18,558 nt of DNA from a bacterium (GCA_015494485.1 WGBF01000121.1:1-18558); one strand, 5' to 3'. Numbered from the stretch's first letter, positions 1-7,900 are shown. The notes: generated by a model not told the origin, from the letters alone. Program-made: numbers and translations.

Positions 1-1418
1 ACTTCTCCCATGGCCTGTCGCCCGGCGGTTACCGAACGCACCTGATAATCCACCACGGTAGCCGCTTGCCCCATGGCACGGTCAATGGCTTTGAAGATGG
101 CGTCCACGGGGCCGTCGCCGGTGGCAGATTCCTCCCGAATTTCCCCCTGGTAGCGTAATCGCACCGACGCCGTGGGAATGGAATCAGTGCCGGCCAGCAC
201 CTGCATATGCTCCAGATGGATGTGGTTCTGGCTTTCTTCGATTTCGTCGCCCATCAGGGCCCGCAAGTCCTCATCGTACACTTCTTTCTTGCGGTCCGCC
301 AGTTCCAAAAAGCGCTGGTACACCCGGTCCAGTTCCGTTTCGCTGAGGGTGTAGCCCAATTGTTCCAGCCGGGCCTTCAACCCGTGGCGACCGGAATGGC
401 GCCCCAGCACAATTTTGCTTTCCGGCACGCCCACATCGGCCGGGTGCATGATTTCGTAGGTATTGCGGTTTTTCAACATCCCATCCTGATGAATGCCGGA
501 CTCGTGGGCAAAGGCATTGCGCCCCACAATGGCTTTGTTGGGTTGCACCACAAATCCGGTAAAGGTGGAGACCATGCGGCTGGTATTGTAGATTTCGCGG
601 GTACGGATGTCGGTGTAAAAGGGAAGCAAATCCCCGCGGACCTTAATGGCCATTACAATTTCTTCCAGAGAGGCGTTGCCGGCCCGCTCGCCAATGCCGT
701 TAATGGTGCACTCCACCTGCCGGGCGCCTGCCTGTACTGCTGCCAGGGAATTGGCCACCGCCAGACCCAGGTCATCATGGCAATGGACGGAGATGATTGC
801 CCGGTCAATGTTGGGCACCTGCTCCCGCAACTGGCGGATTTTCTCCGCATATTCGTGCGGCAGCGTGTAGCCGGTAGTATCCGGGATGTTTACGGTTGTG
901 GCACCGGCTTCAATAGCCGCGGTAATAACTTCCACCAGAAATTCCAGCGGCGTGCGGCCGGCATCCTCGGCAGAAAATTCCACATCATCCACAAAGGTGC
1001 GCGCCAGCTGCACAGCTTCCACAGCCATGCGAATGATGGTGCGCCGTTTCTCCGCCAGGGTTTTGCCGTAGCGGGGGTCGGCAAATTTTCCTTCGATGTG
1101 GAAATTGGAGGTACCAATGAAGGTGTGAATCCGCGGACGGGCCGCCCCTTCCAGGGCTTTGGCTGCAGCACGGATGTCCACTTCCTTGGCACGAGCCAGT
1201 GCGGCTACAGTAACCGGCACCTCTCCTGCAATGCGGTGTACCGCCTCAAACTGCGCCGGAGAGGACACCGGAAACCCCGCCTCAATGACGTCCACATTCA
1301 AGCGGGCCAGCTGCCGGGCAATCTCCACCTTCTCCGAAATGGACAGAGAGGCTCCCGGCGACTGCTCGCCGTCCCGCAACGTGGTATCGAAAATAATTAT
1401 TTTTTCTTTTTCACTCAT
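1..1418 (-). CDS. leuA: 2-isopropylmalate synthase, C-terminus cut by window edge
   Basis: Condenses acetyl-CoA with 2-oxoisovalerate, the first committed step of leucine synthesis in the cytoplasm. The reading frame is open from the ATG at 1418 to the left edge, giving 472 codons. The family usually has about 510, so roughly 40-50 residues of the C-terminal leucine-binding regulatory domain are missing. Visible motifs are DTTLRDGEQSPGAS near residue 11 (HMGL-like TIM barrel start), HCHDDLG (metal and substrate binding), NGIGERAGNASLEE, and GRHSGRHGL at the catalytic/regulatory junction. An AGGAG lies 8 nt before the start. It is the last visible gene of the ilv/leu operon, 45 bp after leuB. 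The long plus-strand frame over the same DNA is a shadow. Confidence 0.95.
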   Translation of the reverse strand, partial: MSEKEKIIIFDTTLRDGEQSPGASLSISEKVEIARQLARLNVDVIEAGFPVSSPAQFEAVHRIAGEVPVTVAALARAKEVDIRAAAKALEGAARPRIHTFIGTSNFHIEGKFADPRYGKTLAEKRRTIIRMAVEAVQLARTFVDDVEFSAEDAGRTPLEFLVEVITAAIEAGATTVNIPDTTGYTLPHEYAEKIRQLREQVPNIDRAIISVHCHDDLGLAVANSLAAVQAGARQVECTINGIGERAGNASLEEIVMAIKVRGDLLPFYTDIRTREIYNTSRMVSTFTGFVVQPNKAIVGRNAFAHESGIHQDGMLKNRNTYEIMHPADVGVPESKIVLGRHSGRHGLKARLEQLGYTLSETELDRVYQRFLELADRKKEVYDEDLRALMGDEIEESQNHIHLEHMQVLAGTDSIPTASVRLRYQGEIREESATGDGPVDAIFKAIDRAMGQAATVVDYQVRSVTAGRQAMGE

Positions 1419-1463
1419 ACGTGTACTCCTGTGGTTTTGGTGACCGGGCACCTGCAACGGTGC

Positions 1464-2558
1464 CTAAATAATCACCCCGCTTTTACGTTCTTCCTGAATG
1501 TTTTCAATCTGGTGCAAAATCAACTGCACCATGTCATCGGTGGAAACGGTTTTGGCGCCGGGGAAGGCGATATCCGGGGTGCAGTAGCCTTCCGCCAGCG
1601 TGTGCTCAATGGCCTGTTGAATTACCGCAGCAGCTTCCGGCACTTTGAAGGTGTGCGTAAACATCAACGCAACGGATGCAATAGCGGCAATGGGATTGGC
1701 CACTTTTTTCCCGGCAATATCCGGTGCACTACCATGAACCGGCTCATAGAGTGCACCGGAATCGCCCAGGCTGGCGGAAGGGAGGAGGCCCAAGCTGCCG
1801 CTAACGGCTCCGCCAATGTCGCTTAAAATATCTCCGAACATGTTGCCGGTTAAAATCACGTCAAACTGGCGCGGATTCATCACCAGTTGCATGGCGGCAT
1901 TGTCCACGTACATGTGTTCCAGGGTAACTTCGGGAAAATCCCGCGCCACATCGTTCACCACTTCCCGCCAGAATCGGGAAACTTCCAGCACGTTGGCCTT
2001 ATCCACCGATGTGACTTTCCGGCGGCGCTCCAGGGCCATGCGGAATGCCAGGCGGGCAATGCGTTCCACTTCCCGCCGGCGGTAAACCATGGTGTTCCAG
2101 CCCCGTTCCGTTTGCAGCCCCCGTGGCTGTCCGAAGTAAATGCCACCGGTCAATTCGCGAACCACCACAAAGTCCGTTCCGCGAATGATTTTGGTCTTCA
2201 GTGAAGAAGCTCCCGCAAGGGTAGGAAACACCTTCACCGGCCGAATGTTAGCATAAACCCCCAGCTCGCGCCGTAGGGCCAACAGGGCTGCTTCCGGTTT
2301 TAACTGCTGGGGGAGGTCGTCCCATTCCGGGCCTCCCACCGCGCCCAGCAGCACGGCATCCGCCCGGCGGCAAATTTCCAGCGTTTCATCCGTTAGGGGA
2401 ACGCCAAAGCGGTCAATGCTGGCGCCCCCGACCGGGTACTCCCAAACCGTTACCTGAAATCCCCACCGTTCAGCCACGGTGCGCAACACTTTAACCGCCG
2501 CAGCGGTAACCTCCGGGCCAATGCCATCGCCCGGTAATGTGACAATGGTTGCTTTCAT
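1464..2558 (-). CDS. leuB: 3-isopropylmalate dehydrogenase
   Basis: NAD-dependent oxidative decarboxylation of 3-isopropylmalate to 2-oxoisocaproate, the third step of leucine synthesis. The 364 residues match the usual family length of about 355-365. Seen: N-terminal LPGDGIGPEV, VRELTGGIYFG in the substrate loop, GNMFGDILSDIGG (metal-binding Asp cluster) and EPVHGSAPDIAGK (NAD-binding loop). The start ATG overlaps the ilvC stop in an ATGA, which indicates translational coupling, and an AGGAG lies 8 nt upstream inside ilvC. The isomerase genes leuC and leuD are not in the window; they may lie left of leuA or elsewhere. Confidence 0.97.
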   Translation of the reverse strand: MKATIVTLPGDGIGPEVTAAAVKVLRTVAERWGFQVTVWEYPVGGASIDRFGVPLTDETLEICRRADAVLLGAVGGPEWDDLPQQLKPEAALLALRRELGVYANIRPVKVFPTLAGASSLKTKIIRGTDFVVVRELTGGIYFGQPRGLQTERGWNTMVYRRREVERIARLAFRMALERRRKVTSVDKANVLEVSRFWREVVNDVARDFPEVTLEHMYVDNAAMQLVMNPRQFDVILTGNMFGDILSDIGGAVSGSLGLLPSASLGDSGALYEPVHGSAPDIAGKKVANPIAAIASVALMFTHTFKVPEAAAVIQQAIEHTLAEGYCTPDIAFPGAKTVSTDDMVQLILHQIENIQEERKSGVII

Positions 2559-3568
2559 GCTTCCATCTCCTTTTTTGTGTGTAACCAGGGCATCATGCCC
2601 CGCAAAACTTTTCCGATTTTTTCAATGGGATGATTGGCCTCCGCCTCGCGCAATTTTTTCAGGCGGGGTTGGCCTTTTTCATTTTCTTCAATCCATTCTC
2701 TGGCAAAGGATCCATCCTGTACTTCCTTCAGAATCTGGCGCATGGCTGCTTTGGTCTCGGCAGTAATTACCCGGGGTCCACGGGTTAAGCCCCCGTATTC
2801 CGCCGTGTCGCTTACGGAATAGTTCATCAGCGCCAGGCCGCCTTCGTAATAGAGGTCCACAATCAGTTTCATTTCATGCAGGCACTCAAAATAGGCCAGC
2901 TCCGGGGGATATCCGGCTTCCACCAGCACTTCAAAACCTGCTTTAATTAACTGGGCGGAACCGCCGCACAATACCGCCTGTTCCCCGAACAGGTCGGTTT
3001 CCGTTTCATCCTTGAAAGTAGTTTCCAGCACCCCGGCACGGGTTCCGCCAATGCCTTTTGCCCAGGCCAGTGCAGTTTGCTTTGCCTGGCCGGTGTAATC
3101 CTGGTGAACGGCAATCAGACACGGGGTACCCACCTGTTGCTGGTACAGCCGACGCATCATGTGCCCCGGACTTTTTGGGGCAATCATAATCACATCCACC
3201 CAGGGCGGCGGTTCAATTTGGCCGTAGTGAATATTGAACCCGTGGGCAAAGGCCAGGGTGTTGCCCTCCTGCAGGTGGGGGGCAATCCATTCCCGGTACA
3301 CCTGCTTTTGATGCTGGTCCGGGATAAGCACCATCACCACATCGGCCCATGCCACGGCGTCGGGGATTTCCTTCACCACCATCCCAACGGCTTCCGCTTT
3401 TTGCCAGGAAGCACTGCCGGGGCGCACTCCCACGCACACGTCCATGCCGCTGTCCCGTAAATTCAGGGCATGGGCGTGCCCCTGGCTGCCAAATCCCAGA
3501 ACGGCCAGTTTCTTACCTGCCAACACTTCCAGAGAGGCATCCTCATCGCGATACACTTTAATGTCCAT
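2555..3568 (-). CDS. ilvC: Ketol-acid reductoisomerase, class I
   Basis: Isomerises and reduces acetolactate or acetohydroxybutyrate, the second common step of valine and isoleucine synthesis. I place the start at the ATG at 3568, giving 337 residues. It is preceded by AGGAG and begins MDIKVYRDEDASLEVL, as the family does. An ATG at 3619 would add 17 low-complexity residues and has no ribosome site. The Rossmann motif GFGSQGHAHALNL starts at residue 25. The cofactor loop GVRPGSASW (Arg49, Ser52, Ser54) suggests NADPH preference by analogy with characterised class I enzymes. The C-terminal knotted domain includes EDETETDLFGEQ-like acidic metal ligands (DETETDLFGEQ) and CLHEMKLIVDL. It overlaps leuB by 4 bp. 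Confidence 0.96.
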   Translation of the reverse strand: MDIKVYRDEDASLEVLAGKKLAVLGFGSQGHAHALNLRDSGMDVCVGVRPGSASWQKAEAVGMVVKEIPDAVAWADVVMVLIPDQHQKQVYREWIAPHLQEGNTLAFAHGFNIHYGQIEPPPWVDVIMIAPKSPGHMMRRLYQQQVGTPCLIAVHQDYTGQAKQTALAWAKGIGGTRAGVLETTFKDETETDLFGEQAVLCGGSAQLIKAGFEVLVEAGYPPELAYFECLHEMKLIVDLYYEGGLALMNYSVSDTAEYGGLTRGPRVITAETKAAMRQILKEVQDGSFAREWIEENEKGQPRLKKLREAEANHPIEKIGKVLRGMMPWLHTKKEMEA

Positions 3569-3623
3569 TCCGTTCTCCTGTGGTTTTTCTGTTCTTTTGT
3601 TTTGCGAACCGGCACCCATGGCA

Positions 3624-4127
3624 TTACCCCACTTCCTGGGGCTGCCGGATTTGTTCTCCGCGCTTCAGGGCCACCGTGCCGGTACGGGCCATTTCCTTAA
3701 TACCAAACGGCATCAACACATTGACCGCCGCATCGATTTTGGCCGGAGGGCCGGTAATTTCCAGCATCACGGATTTGTTGTTGATGTCCACCACCCGGCC
3801 ACGGAAAATGTCACAGATGTTCTTAATTTCCTGCAGGTTGCCCTTCTCGTAATGGAGGGTAATCAGGGCCAGTTCGCGTTCGGTGCGATCGTGCTCGGAC
3901 AAATCCACCACCTTGATGGTATCCACCAGGCGGTTCAACTGCTTGATGACCTGGTCAATAATCTGGTCATCGCCGGAAGTAACAATGGTCATGCGCATGA
4001 CGTCGCGCAGTTCTGTTTCGCCAATGGTAATGCTGTGCAAATTGAAGCCTTTCCCGCTGAACAGGTTGGCCACGCGGTCAAAGGCACCGAAACGGTTCTC
4101 CATTAAAATGCTAATCGTGTGCTTCAT
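3624..4127 (-). CDS. ilvN: Acetolactate synthase small (regulatory) subunit
   Basis: Regulatory partner of IlvB; in this family it binds valine and confers feedback inhibition on the large subunit. The 167 residues are the normal length. The N-terminal ACT domain (about residues 3-75) begins KHTISILMENRFGAFDRVA and contains FSGKGFNLHSITIG. The C-terminal half (about 80-160), with RGRVVDINNKSVMLEITGPPAKIDA, matches the small-subunit C-terminal domain. Its ATG lies only 2 bp after the ilvB stop, so the two subunits are very probably co-translated. Isozyme naming (ilvH versus ilvN) cannot be decided from sequence. Confidence 0.95.
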   Translation of the reverse strand: MKHTISILMENRFGAFDRVANLFSGKGFNLHSITIGETELRDVMRMTIVTSGDDQIIDQVIKQLNRLVDTIKVVDLSEHDRTERELALITLHYEKGNLQEIKNICDIFRGRVVDINNKSVMLEITGPPAKIDAAVNVLMPFGIKEMARTGTVALKRGEQIRQPQEVG

Positions 4128-4129
4128 GG

Positions 4130-5842
4130 CTACACCATCCTCTGTGGGTTTAACCGTTCAACAATCATATCCGAAACGGACGCCCCGGCGGGCACCATGG
4201 GGAAGACCAGTTCTTCCTTTTCCACCAGAAATTCCACCAGCATGGGCCCCTCGGAGTAATTCAGCAATTGCTGCAGGGCATCATCCACCTGATCCATGCG
4301 GGCCACCCGCAGCGCTTTAATGCCCATGGATTGGGCCACTGCGGCAAAGTCCGGATTCAATCCCTGCAAATCGGTGTAACTGTATTTTTCATTGTAGAAC
4401 AATTCCTGCCACTGGCGCACCATGCCCAGGTAGTTGTTGTTAATCACCATGAATTTGATGGGCAGGTTATGGGCTTTTGCCACCAGGAGTTCCTGCATAT
4501 TCATGGCAAAACCCCCGTCCCCGCTGATGGAAAAGACCGGGTAATCGTTCCGTCCCAGGGCGGCGCCAATACTGGCGGGTACTGCAAAGCCCATTGTCCC
4601 CAGTCCGCCGGAGGTAATGTGGGTGCGCGGGTGTTGAAATTTGTAATACTGGGCAACGAACATCTGGTGCTGCCCGACATCGGTGACCACCACGGCATCC
4701 CCACGGGTCTTTTCCCACAGCCGTTCAATCACGAACTGGGAACGCAGCTTGCCATCGCTTTTTTCGTAGGTTAACGGGCACTCCTGTTGCCAGCGGCGAA
4801 TTTGTGCCCACCATTCTTTGGTATCCGGCTTTTTGGGCATGTACTGCCGCAACAATTTGAGCACCCGTTTTACATCCCCCACAATGGGGATATCCACTCT
4901 CACGTTTTTGTCAATGGTGGAGGGGTCAATATCCACGTGAATTTTGGTGGCTTTGGTGGCAAATGTTTCCAGCTTACCGGTTACCCGGTCATCAAACCGG
5001 GCACCCAGCGCCACCAGCACATCGCAGTTGTTAATGGCCTGGTTGGCCCAGTACATGCCGTGCATACCCAGCATGCCCAGGGATTGTTCGGATTCTCCCG
5101 GAAAGGCACCCAATCCCTGAAGGGTCATGGTAACAGGAAGGTTATTCTCGATGGCAAAATAACGCAGTTCCTGGCTGGCGCCGGACATGATGACCCCGCC
5201 GCCCACGTACAACAGCGGGCGTTTCGCCTCGCTGATAACGCGCGCTGCTTTTTTAATCTGATTGACGTGCCCCTCGTAGGTGGGTTTGTACCCGCGGATT
5301 TCCACCTGTTCCGGATAGCGGAACGTGGTTTGGGCGGTAATCACGTCTTTGGGCAAATCCACCACCACCGGCCCCGGACGCCCGGTTTTAGCCAGATAAA
5401 AGGCTTTGCGAATGGCCGGCGCCAGGTCATCCACATCCCGCACCAAAAAACTGTGTTTGGTAATGGGGCGGGTAATGCCGATTATATCGGCCTCCTGAAA
5501 GGCATCGTTGCCAATCAGACTGGTGGGAACCTGGCCGGTAAACACCACCAGCGGCGTGGAATCCATGTAAGCGGTGGCAATTCCGGTAACGGTGTTGGTG
5601 GCCCCCGGACCGGACGTTACCAGCACTACCCCCGTTTTTCCGGTAGCGCGGGCATAGCCATCCGCCATGTGGGTTGCCCCCTGTTCGTGCCGCACCAGCA
5701 CGTGCTTCAGAAAATCAACGTCGTGAAGGTGATCGTAAATTTGAATAACTGCCCCACCGGGCATGCCAAATACCACCTCCACACCTTCGCGGCGTAACAT
5801 CTCCAGAAAGATTTCCGCACCGGTCATTTTGGTGCCTGCCAT
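4130..5842 (-). CDS. ilvB: Acetolactate synthase large (catalytic) subunit
   Basis: Thiamine diphosphate and FAD enzyme that condenses two pyruvates, or pyruvate with 2-oxobutyrate, the entry step for valine, leucine and isoleucine. 570 residues, full length. The N-terminal domain holds FGMPGGAVIQIYDHL and the catalytic glutamate in VRHEQGATHMADGYAR (Glu53). The middle FAD domain follows. The C-terminal ThDP site starts at GDGGFAMNMQEL and ends at INNNYLGMVRQWQ. The start ATG has AAAGGAGT upstream and lies 18 bp after ilvD. Biosynthetic (anabolic) identity is supported by the adjacent small subunit gene and the operon. Confidence 0.97.
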   Translation of the reverse strand: MAGTKMTGAEIFLEMLRREGVEVVFGMPGGAVIQIYDHLHDVDFLKHVLVRHEQGATHMADGYARATGKTGVVLVTSGPGATNTVTGIATAYMDSTPLVVFTGQVPTSLIGNDAFQEADIIGITRPITKHSFLVRDVDDLAPAIRKAFYLAKTGRPGPVVVDLPKDVITAQTTFRYPEQVEIRGYKPTYEGHVNQIKKAARVISEAKRPLLYVGGGVIMSGASQELRYFAIENNLPVTMTLQGLGAFPGESEQSLGMLGMHGMYWANQAINNCDVLVALGARFDDRVTGKLETFATKATKIHVDIDPSTIDKNVRVDIPIVGDVKRVLKLLRQYMPKKPDTKEWWAQIRRWQQECPLTYEKSDGKLRSQFVIERLWEKTRGDAVVVTDVGQHQMFVAQYYKFQHPRTHITSGGLGTMGFAVPASIGAALGRNDYPVFSISGDGGFAMNMQELLVAKAHNLPIKFMVINNNYLGMVRQWQELFYNEKYSYTDLQGLNPDFAAVAQSMGIKALRVARMDQVDDALQQLLNYSEGPMLVEFLVEKEELVFPMVPAGASVSDMIVERLNPQRMV

Positions 5843-5860
5843 AACGTACTCCTTTGCGTT

Positions 5861-7561
5861 TTACGGTTTATTGCCATTGTTCCAGGGATTGCGAAATACC
5901 GCACCGGTACTGGCGGAAGTAACAAAATACTGGTACCGGGCCAGGTAACCGGTTTGAATGCGCGGCTGAAACGGTGGCAATTCCGCCAGCCGCCGTTTGA
6001 TTTCCGTTTCAGACAACGCCACATCCAGGCGCCGCTCCGGAATGTTGATGGAAATGCGGTCTCCGTTGCGCAGGGCGGCAATGGGGCCCCGCTCCGCTGC
6101 TTCCGGTGACACGTGACCGATGCAGGCGCCGCGTGTTCCCCCGGAAAAGCGGCCATCGGTAATCAGGGCTACTTTGTCCCCCAGGCCCATGCCCATGATG
6201 GCACTGGTGGGCGAGAGCATTTCCGGCATCCCCGGGCCGCCGCGGGGACCTTCGTAGCGGATGACCACCACATCCCCGGGTTGAATTTCCTGCCGGGCAA
6301 TGCCCTGCAGCGCCTCTGCCTCGGATTCATACACCCGGGCAGGGCCTTCGTGAACCAGCATTTCCGGCACCACGGCCCCCACTTTTACCACTGCCCCTTC
6401 CGGCGCCAGATTGCCAAACAGCACCACCAAGCCCCCCTGCGGTGCAAAAGCGTTCGTTACAGACCGAATCACCTCCGGATTCCGATTCACCGCTTCCCGG
6501 GCAATTTCCCCAATGGTTTTGCCACTTACGGTGGGGGCATCGGGATTTAACACCCCGGGACTGGCAGACAATTCCTTTAAAATGGCAGGTATGCCGCCCG
6601 CAGCATCCACATCGGCCATGTGGACGAAGGGCGTTGCCGGACTCACCTGGCACAAATAAGGCACCCGGGCCGCCAGATTATTAATATCCTTTAATTCGAT
6701 TGGTACCCCGGCTTCCCGGGCAATTGCCAGGGTGTGCAAAATGGTGTTGGTACTCCCCCCCATGGCCATATCCAGTGCCAGCGCATTGCGAAAACCGGCG
6801 GGCGTTAAAAATTGGGAGGGACGAATATTTTCCTTTACCAGGGCAACAATGCGCCGCCCGGTTTCCACAGCCAGCTCCCGGCGGGCCCGGGAGGTTGCCA
6901 GCACTGTTCCATTACCTGGCAGGGCCAGTCCCAGCGCTTCCAGCAGGCAATTCATGGAATTGGCAGTAAACATACCGGAACACGACCCGCAGGAAGGACA
7001 GCCGTACACCTCCAGGGTTTCCAGGGTAGCGTCGTCAATCTCGTTTTTCAGGCGGCGCCCAACACCTTCGAAAACGGAAATCAAATCCACCGGCTCCCCG
7101 GAGGGCAAGCGGCCGGTTTCCATGGGGCCACCTGCTAAAAAGATGGTGGGAATGTTCAGGCGGGCCGCTGCCATGGCCATGCCCGGGACAATTTTATCGC
7201 AACTGCTCAGGCACACCAGGCCATCCAGTTGATGGGCCTGCACCACTGTCTCCACACTGTCCGCAATTAACTCCCGGCTGGCCAATGAGTAACGCATGCC
7301 CACGTGCCCCATGGCAATGCCGTCATCCACACCGATGGTATTAAATTCAAAGGGAACACCGCCGGCTTCACGGATGCCTTCTTTTACCAGCCGGGCCAAT
7401 TCCTGCAGATGCACATGTCCCGGAATCAATTCCGTAAAGGAATTGGCCACGCCGATAAAGGGTTTGTTGAAATCCTCTCGGGATTGAATAACGCCGGTTG
7501 CCCGAAGCAAACTGCGGTGCGGGGCTCGCTCAATGCCTTTCTTGACTCTGTCAGAACGCAA
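5861..7561 (-). CDS. ilvD: Dihydroxy-acid dehydratase
   Basis: Iron-sulfur enzyme that dehydrates dihydroxy acids to 2-oxoisovalerate and 2-oxo-3-methylvalerate. 566 residues, first structural gene of the operon. The start is a TTG at 7559-7561, chosen because AGGAGG sits 7 nt upstream and the protein begins MRSDRVKKGIERAPHRSLLRA as the family does; a nearby ATG is out of frame. Cysteine motifs are CLSSCDK and GCPSCGSCSGMFTANSMNC. The N-terminal PGHVHL replaces the PCN motif whose Cys ligates the [2Fe-2S] cluster in plant and mycobacterial enzymes. An Escherichia-type oxygen-sensitive [4Fe-4S] enzyme is therefore more likely (inference). Confidence 0.96.
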   Translation of the reverse strand: MRSDRVKKGIERAPHRSLLRATGVIQSREDFNKPFIGVANSFTELIPGHVHLQELARLVKEGIREAGGVPFEFNTIGVDDGIAMGHVGMRYSLASRELIADSVETVVQAHQLDGLVCLSSCDKIVPGMAMAAARLNIPTIFLAGGPMETGRLPSGEPVDLISVFEGVGRRLKNEIDDATLETLEVYGCPSCGSCSGMFTANSMNCLLEALGLALPGNGTVLATSRARRELAVETGRRIVALVKENIRPSQFLTPAGFRNALALDMAMGGSTNTILHTLAIAREAGVPIELKDINNLAARVPYLCQVSPATPFVHMADVDAAGGIPAILKELSASPGVLNPDAPTVSGKTIGEIAREAVNRNPEVIRSVTNAFAPQGGLVVLFGNLAPEGAVVKVGAVVPEMLVHEGPARVYESEAEALQGIARQEIQPGDVVVIRYEGPRGGPGMPEMLSPTSAIMGMGLGDKVALITDGRFSGGTRGACIGHVSPEAAERGPIAALRNGDRISINIPERRLDVALSETEIKRRLAELPPFQPRIQTGYLARYQYFVTSASTGAVFRNPWNNGNKP

Positions 7562-7607
7562 CGTGCTTCCTCCTGCATTTCAACCCTCACAAATCGAATT
7601 CTCCCCG

Positions 7608-7678
7608 GGAGTCAATCCCGAGGATGAAAATGGTTGAAATACAGGGGGAAATACAAAAAACGGCTCGGGATTGACTCC
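7608..7678 (-). promoter_or_regulatory. Alternative stem competing with the attenuator terminator
   Basis: GGAGTCAATCCCGAG (7678-7664), the 3' arm of the terminator, is perfectly complementary over 15 nt to CTCGGGATTGACTCC at 7622-7608, downstream of the U-tract. The two pairings are mutually exclusive. Because the second partner is transcribed after the termination point, it cannot be a standard antiterminator. It could lock the read-through RNA, act on message stability, or be a relic of a duplicated arm. A second complement, ATTTCAACC (7640-7632) with GGTTGAAAT (7585-7577), touches the ilvD ribosome site. Confidence 0.5.
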
Positions 7679-7732
7679 TTAGAATTAGCCAATAATAAGG
7701 CTAATAAGAATAATGCTAAGGAGAATCCCGAG
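7655..7732 (-). terminator. Attenuator terminator of the ilv/leu operon
   Basis: On the minus strand the 5' arm CTCGGGATT-CTCCTTAG (7732-7716) pairs with CTAAGGAG (7682-7675) and AATCCCGAG (7672-7664). An inner 7-bp stem ATTAGCC/GGCTAAT (7705-7699 with 7690-7684) closes an 8-nt loop. Six T follow at 7660-7655, two to three nt after the stem. The terminator lies inside the operon, partly inside the leader peptide frame and upstream of ilvD, so it must be regulated. A ribosome stalled on codons 36-42 would cover the 5' arm and allow read-through. Confidence 0.85.
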
Positions 7733-7843
7733 AAGGAGGGTGGTGATGGTTACGTCAGTTACAGCTACGGTGCGTACGGCGATCACTTCGGTGCCTACCG
7801 AAGGGGATTTGAAATCAAATTGTTGTGCCGTACGCCGATTCAT
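7685..7843 (-). CDS. Branched-chain amino acid leader peptide (attenuator peptide)
   Basis: A 52-codon frame starts at the ATG at 7843, about 20 nt after the predicted transcription start, and ends in TAA at 7685-7687, 123 bp before ilvD. It begins MNRRTAQQFDFKSPS and ends LLLGILLSIILISLIIG. It has 7 Leu, 8 Ile and 6 Val, 21 of 52 residues, all from residue 16 on, plus several Thr. Codons 38-43 (Leu-Gly-Ile-Leu-Leu-Ser) are the 5' arm of the terminator hairpin, and the stop codon is in its inner stem. This is the expected form of an ilv leader peptide whose translation senses charged tRNA-Leu, -Ile and -Val. The ribosome site is weak (TAAAGAAAAA before ATG). The alternative, a small membrane protein with one hydrophobic helix, fits less well because of the overlapping terminator. 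Confidence 0.85.
   Translation of the reverse strand: MNRRTAQQFDFKSPSVGTEVIAVRTVAVTDVTITTLLLGILLSIILISLIIG
7772..7835 (-). promoter_or_regulatory. Branched RNA fold in the first half of the ilv leader
   Basis: Minus-strand stem GCGTACGGC/GCCGTACGC (7835-7827 with 7780-7772, 9 perfect pairs) encloses ATTTGA/TCAAAT (7820-7815 with 7812-7807) and CTTCGGT/ACCGAAG (7803-7797 with 7792-7786, loop AGGC). Together they form a three-way junction covering leader codons 3-24. It could be the pause structure that synchronises RNA polymerase with the leader ribosome, or a separate regulatory element. No antiterminator role is evident beyond a weak AATCCC/GGGATT match to the terminator 5' arm. Confidence 0.5.
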
Positions 7844-7871
7844 TTTTTCTTTACACTTAAATTTGACCCCA

Positions 7872-7900
7872 AATGTAAAATAAAATCATGGGCCTGTCAA
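7872..7900 (-). promoter_or_regulatory. Promoter of the ilv/leu operon
   Basis: Perfect -35 TTGACA (7900-7895), 17-bp spacer, and -10 TACATT (7877-7872, four of six matches). This puts the start near 7865, about 22 nt before the leader ATG. The upstream DNA is strongly AT-rich, as for an UP element. Confidence 0.7.

Noticed and set aside
207..1826. Long plus-strand open frame of 539 codons
   Set aside because: It is antisense to leuA and the 3' end of leuB. Its product is rich in His, Gly and Asn without domains, while the opposite strand encodes full conserved LeuA motifs.
3569..3619. 17-residue N-terminal extension of IlvC
   Set aside because: The upstream ATG lacks a ribosome site, and the family begins at the ATG at 3568, which has AGGAG.
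4787..5797. Plus-strand open frame of 336 codons
   Set aside because: Antisense shadow of ilvB, which is complete and highly conserved.
7562..7900. T-box riboswitch controlling the ilv operon
   Set aside because: I looked for the conserved T-box sequence (AGGGTGGNACCGCG-like) and a specifier loop and found neither; a translated leader explains the region.
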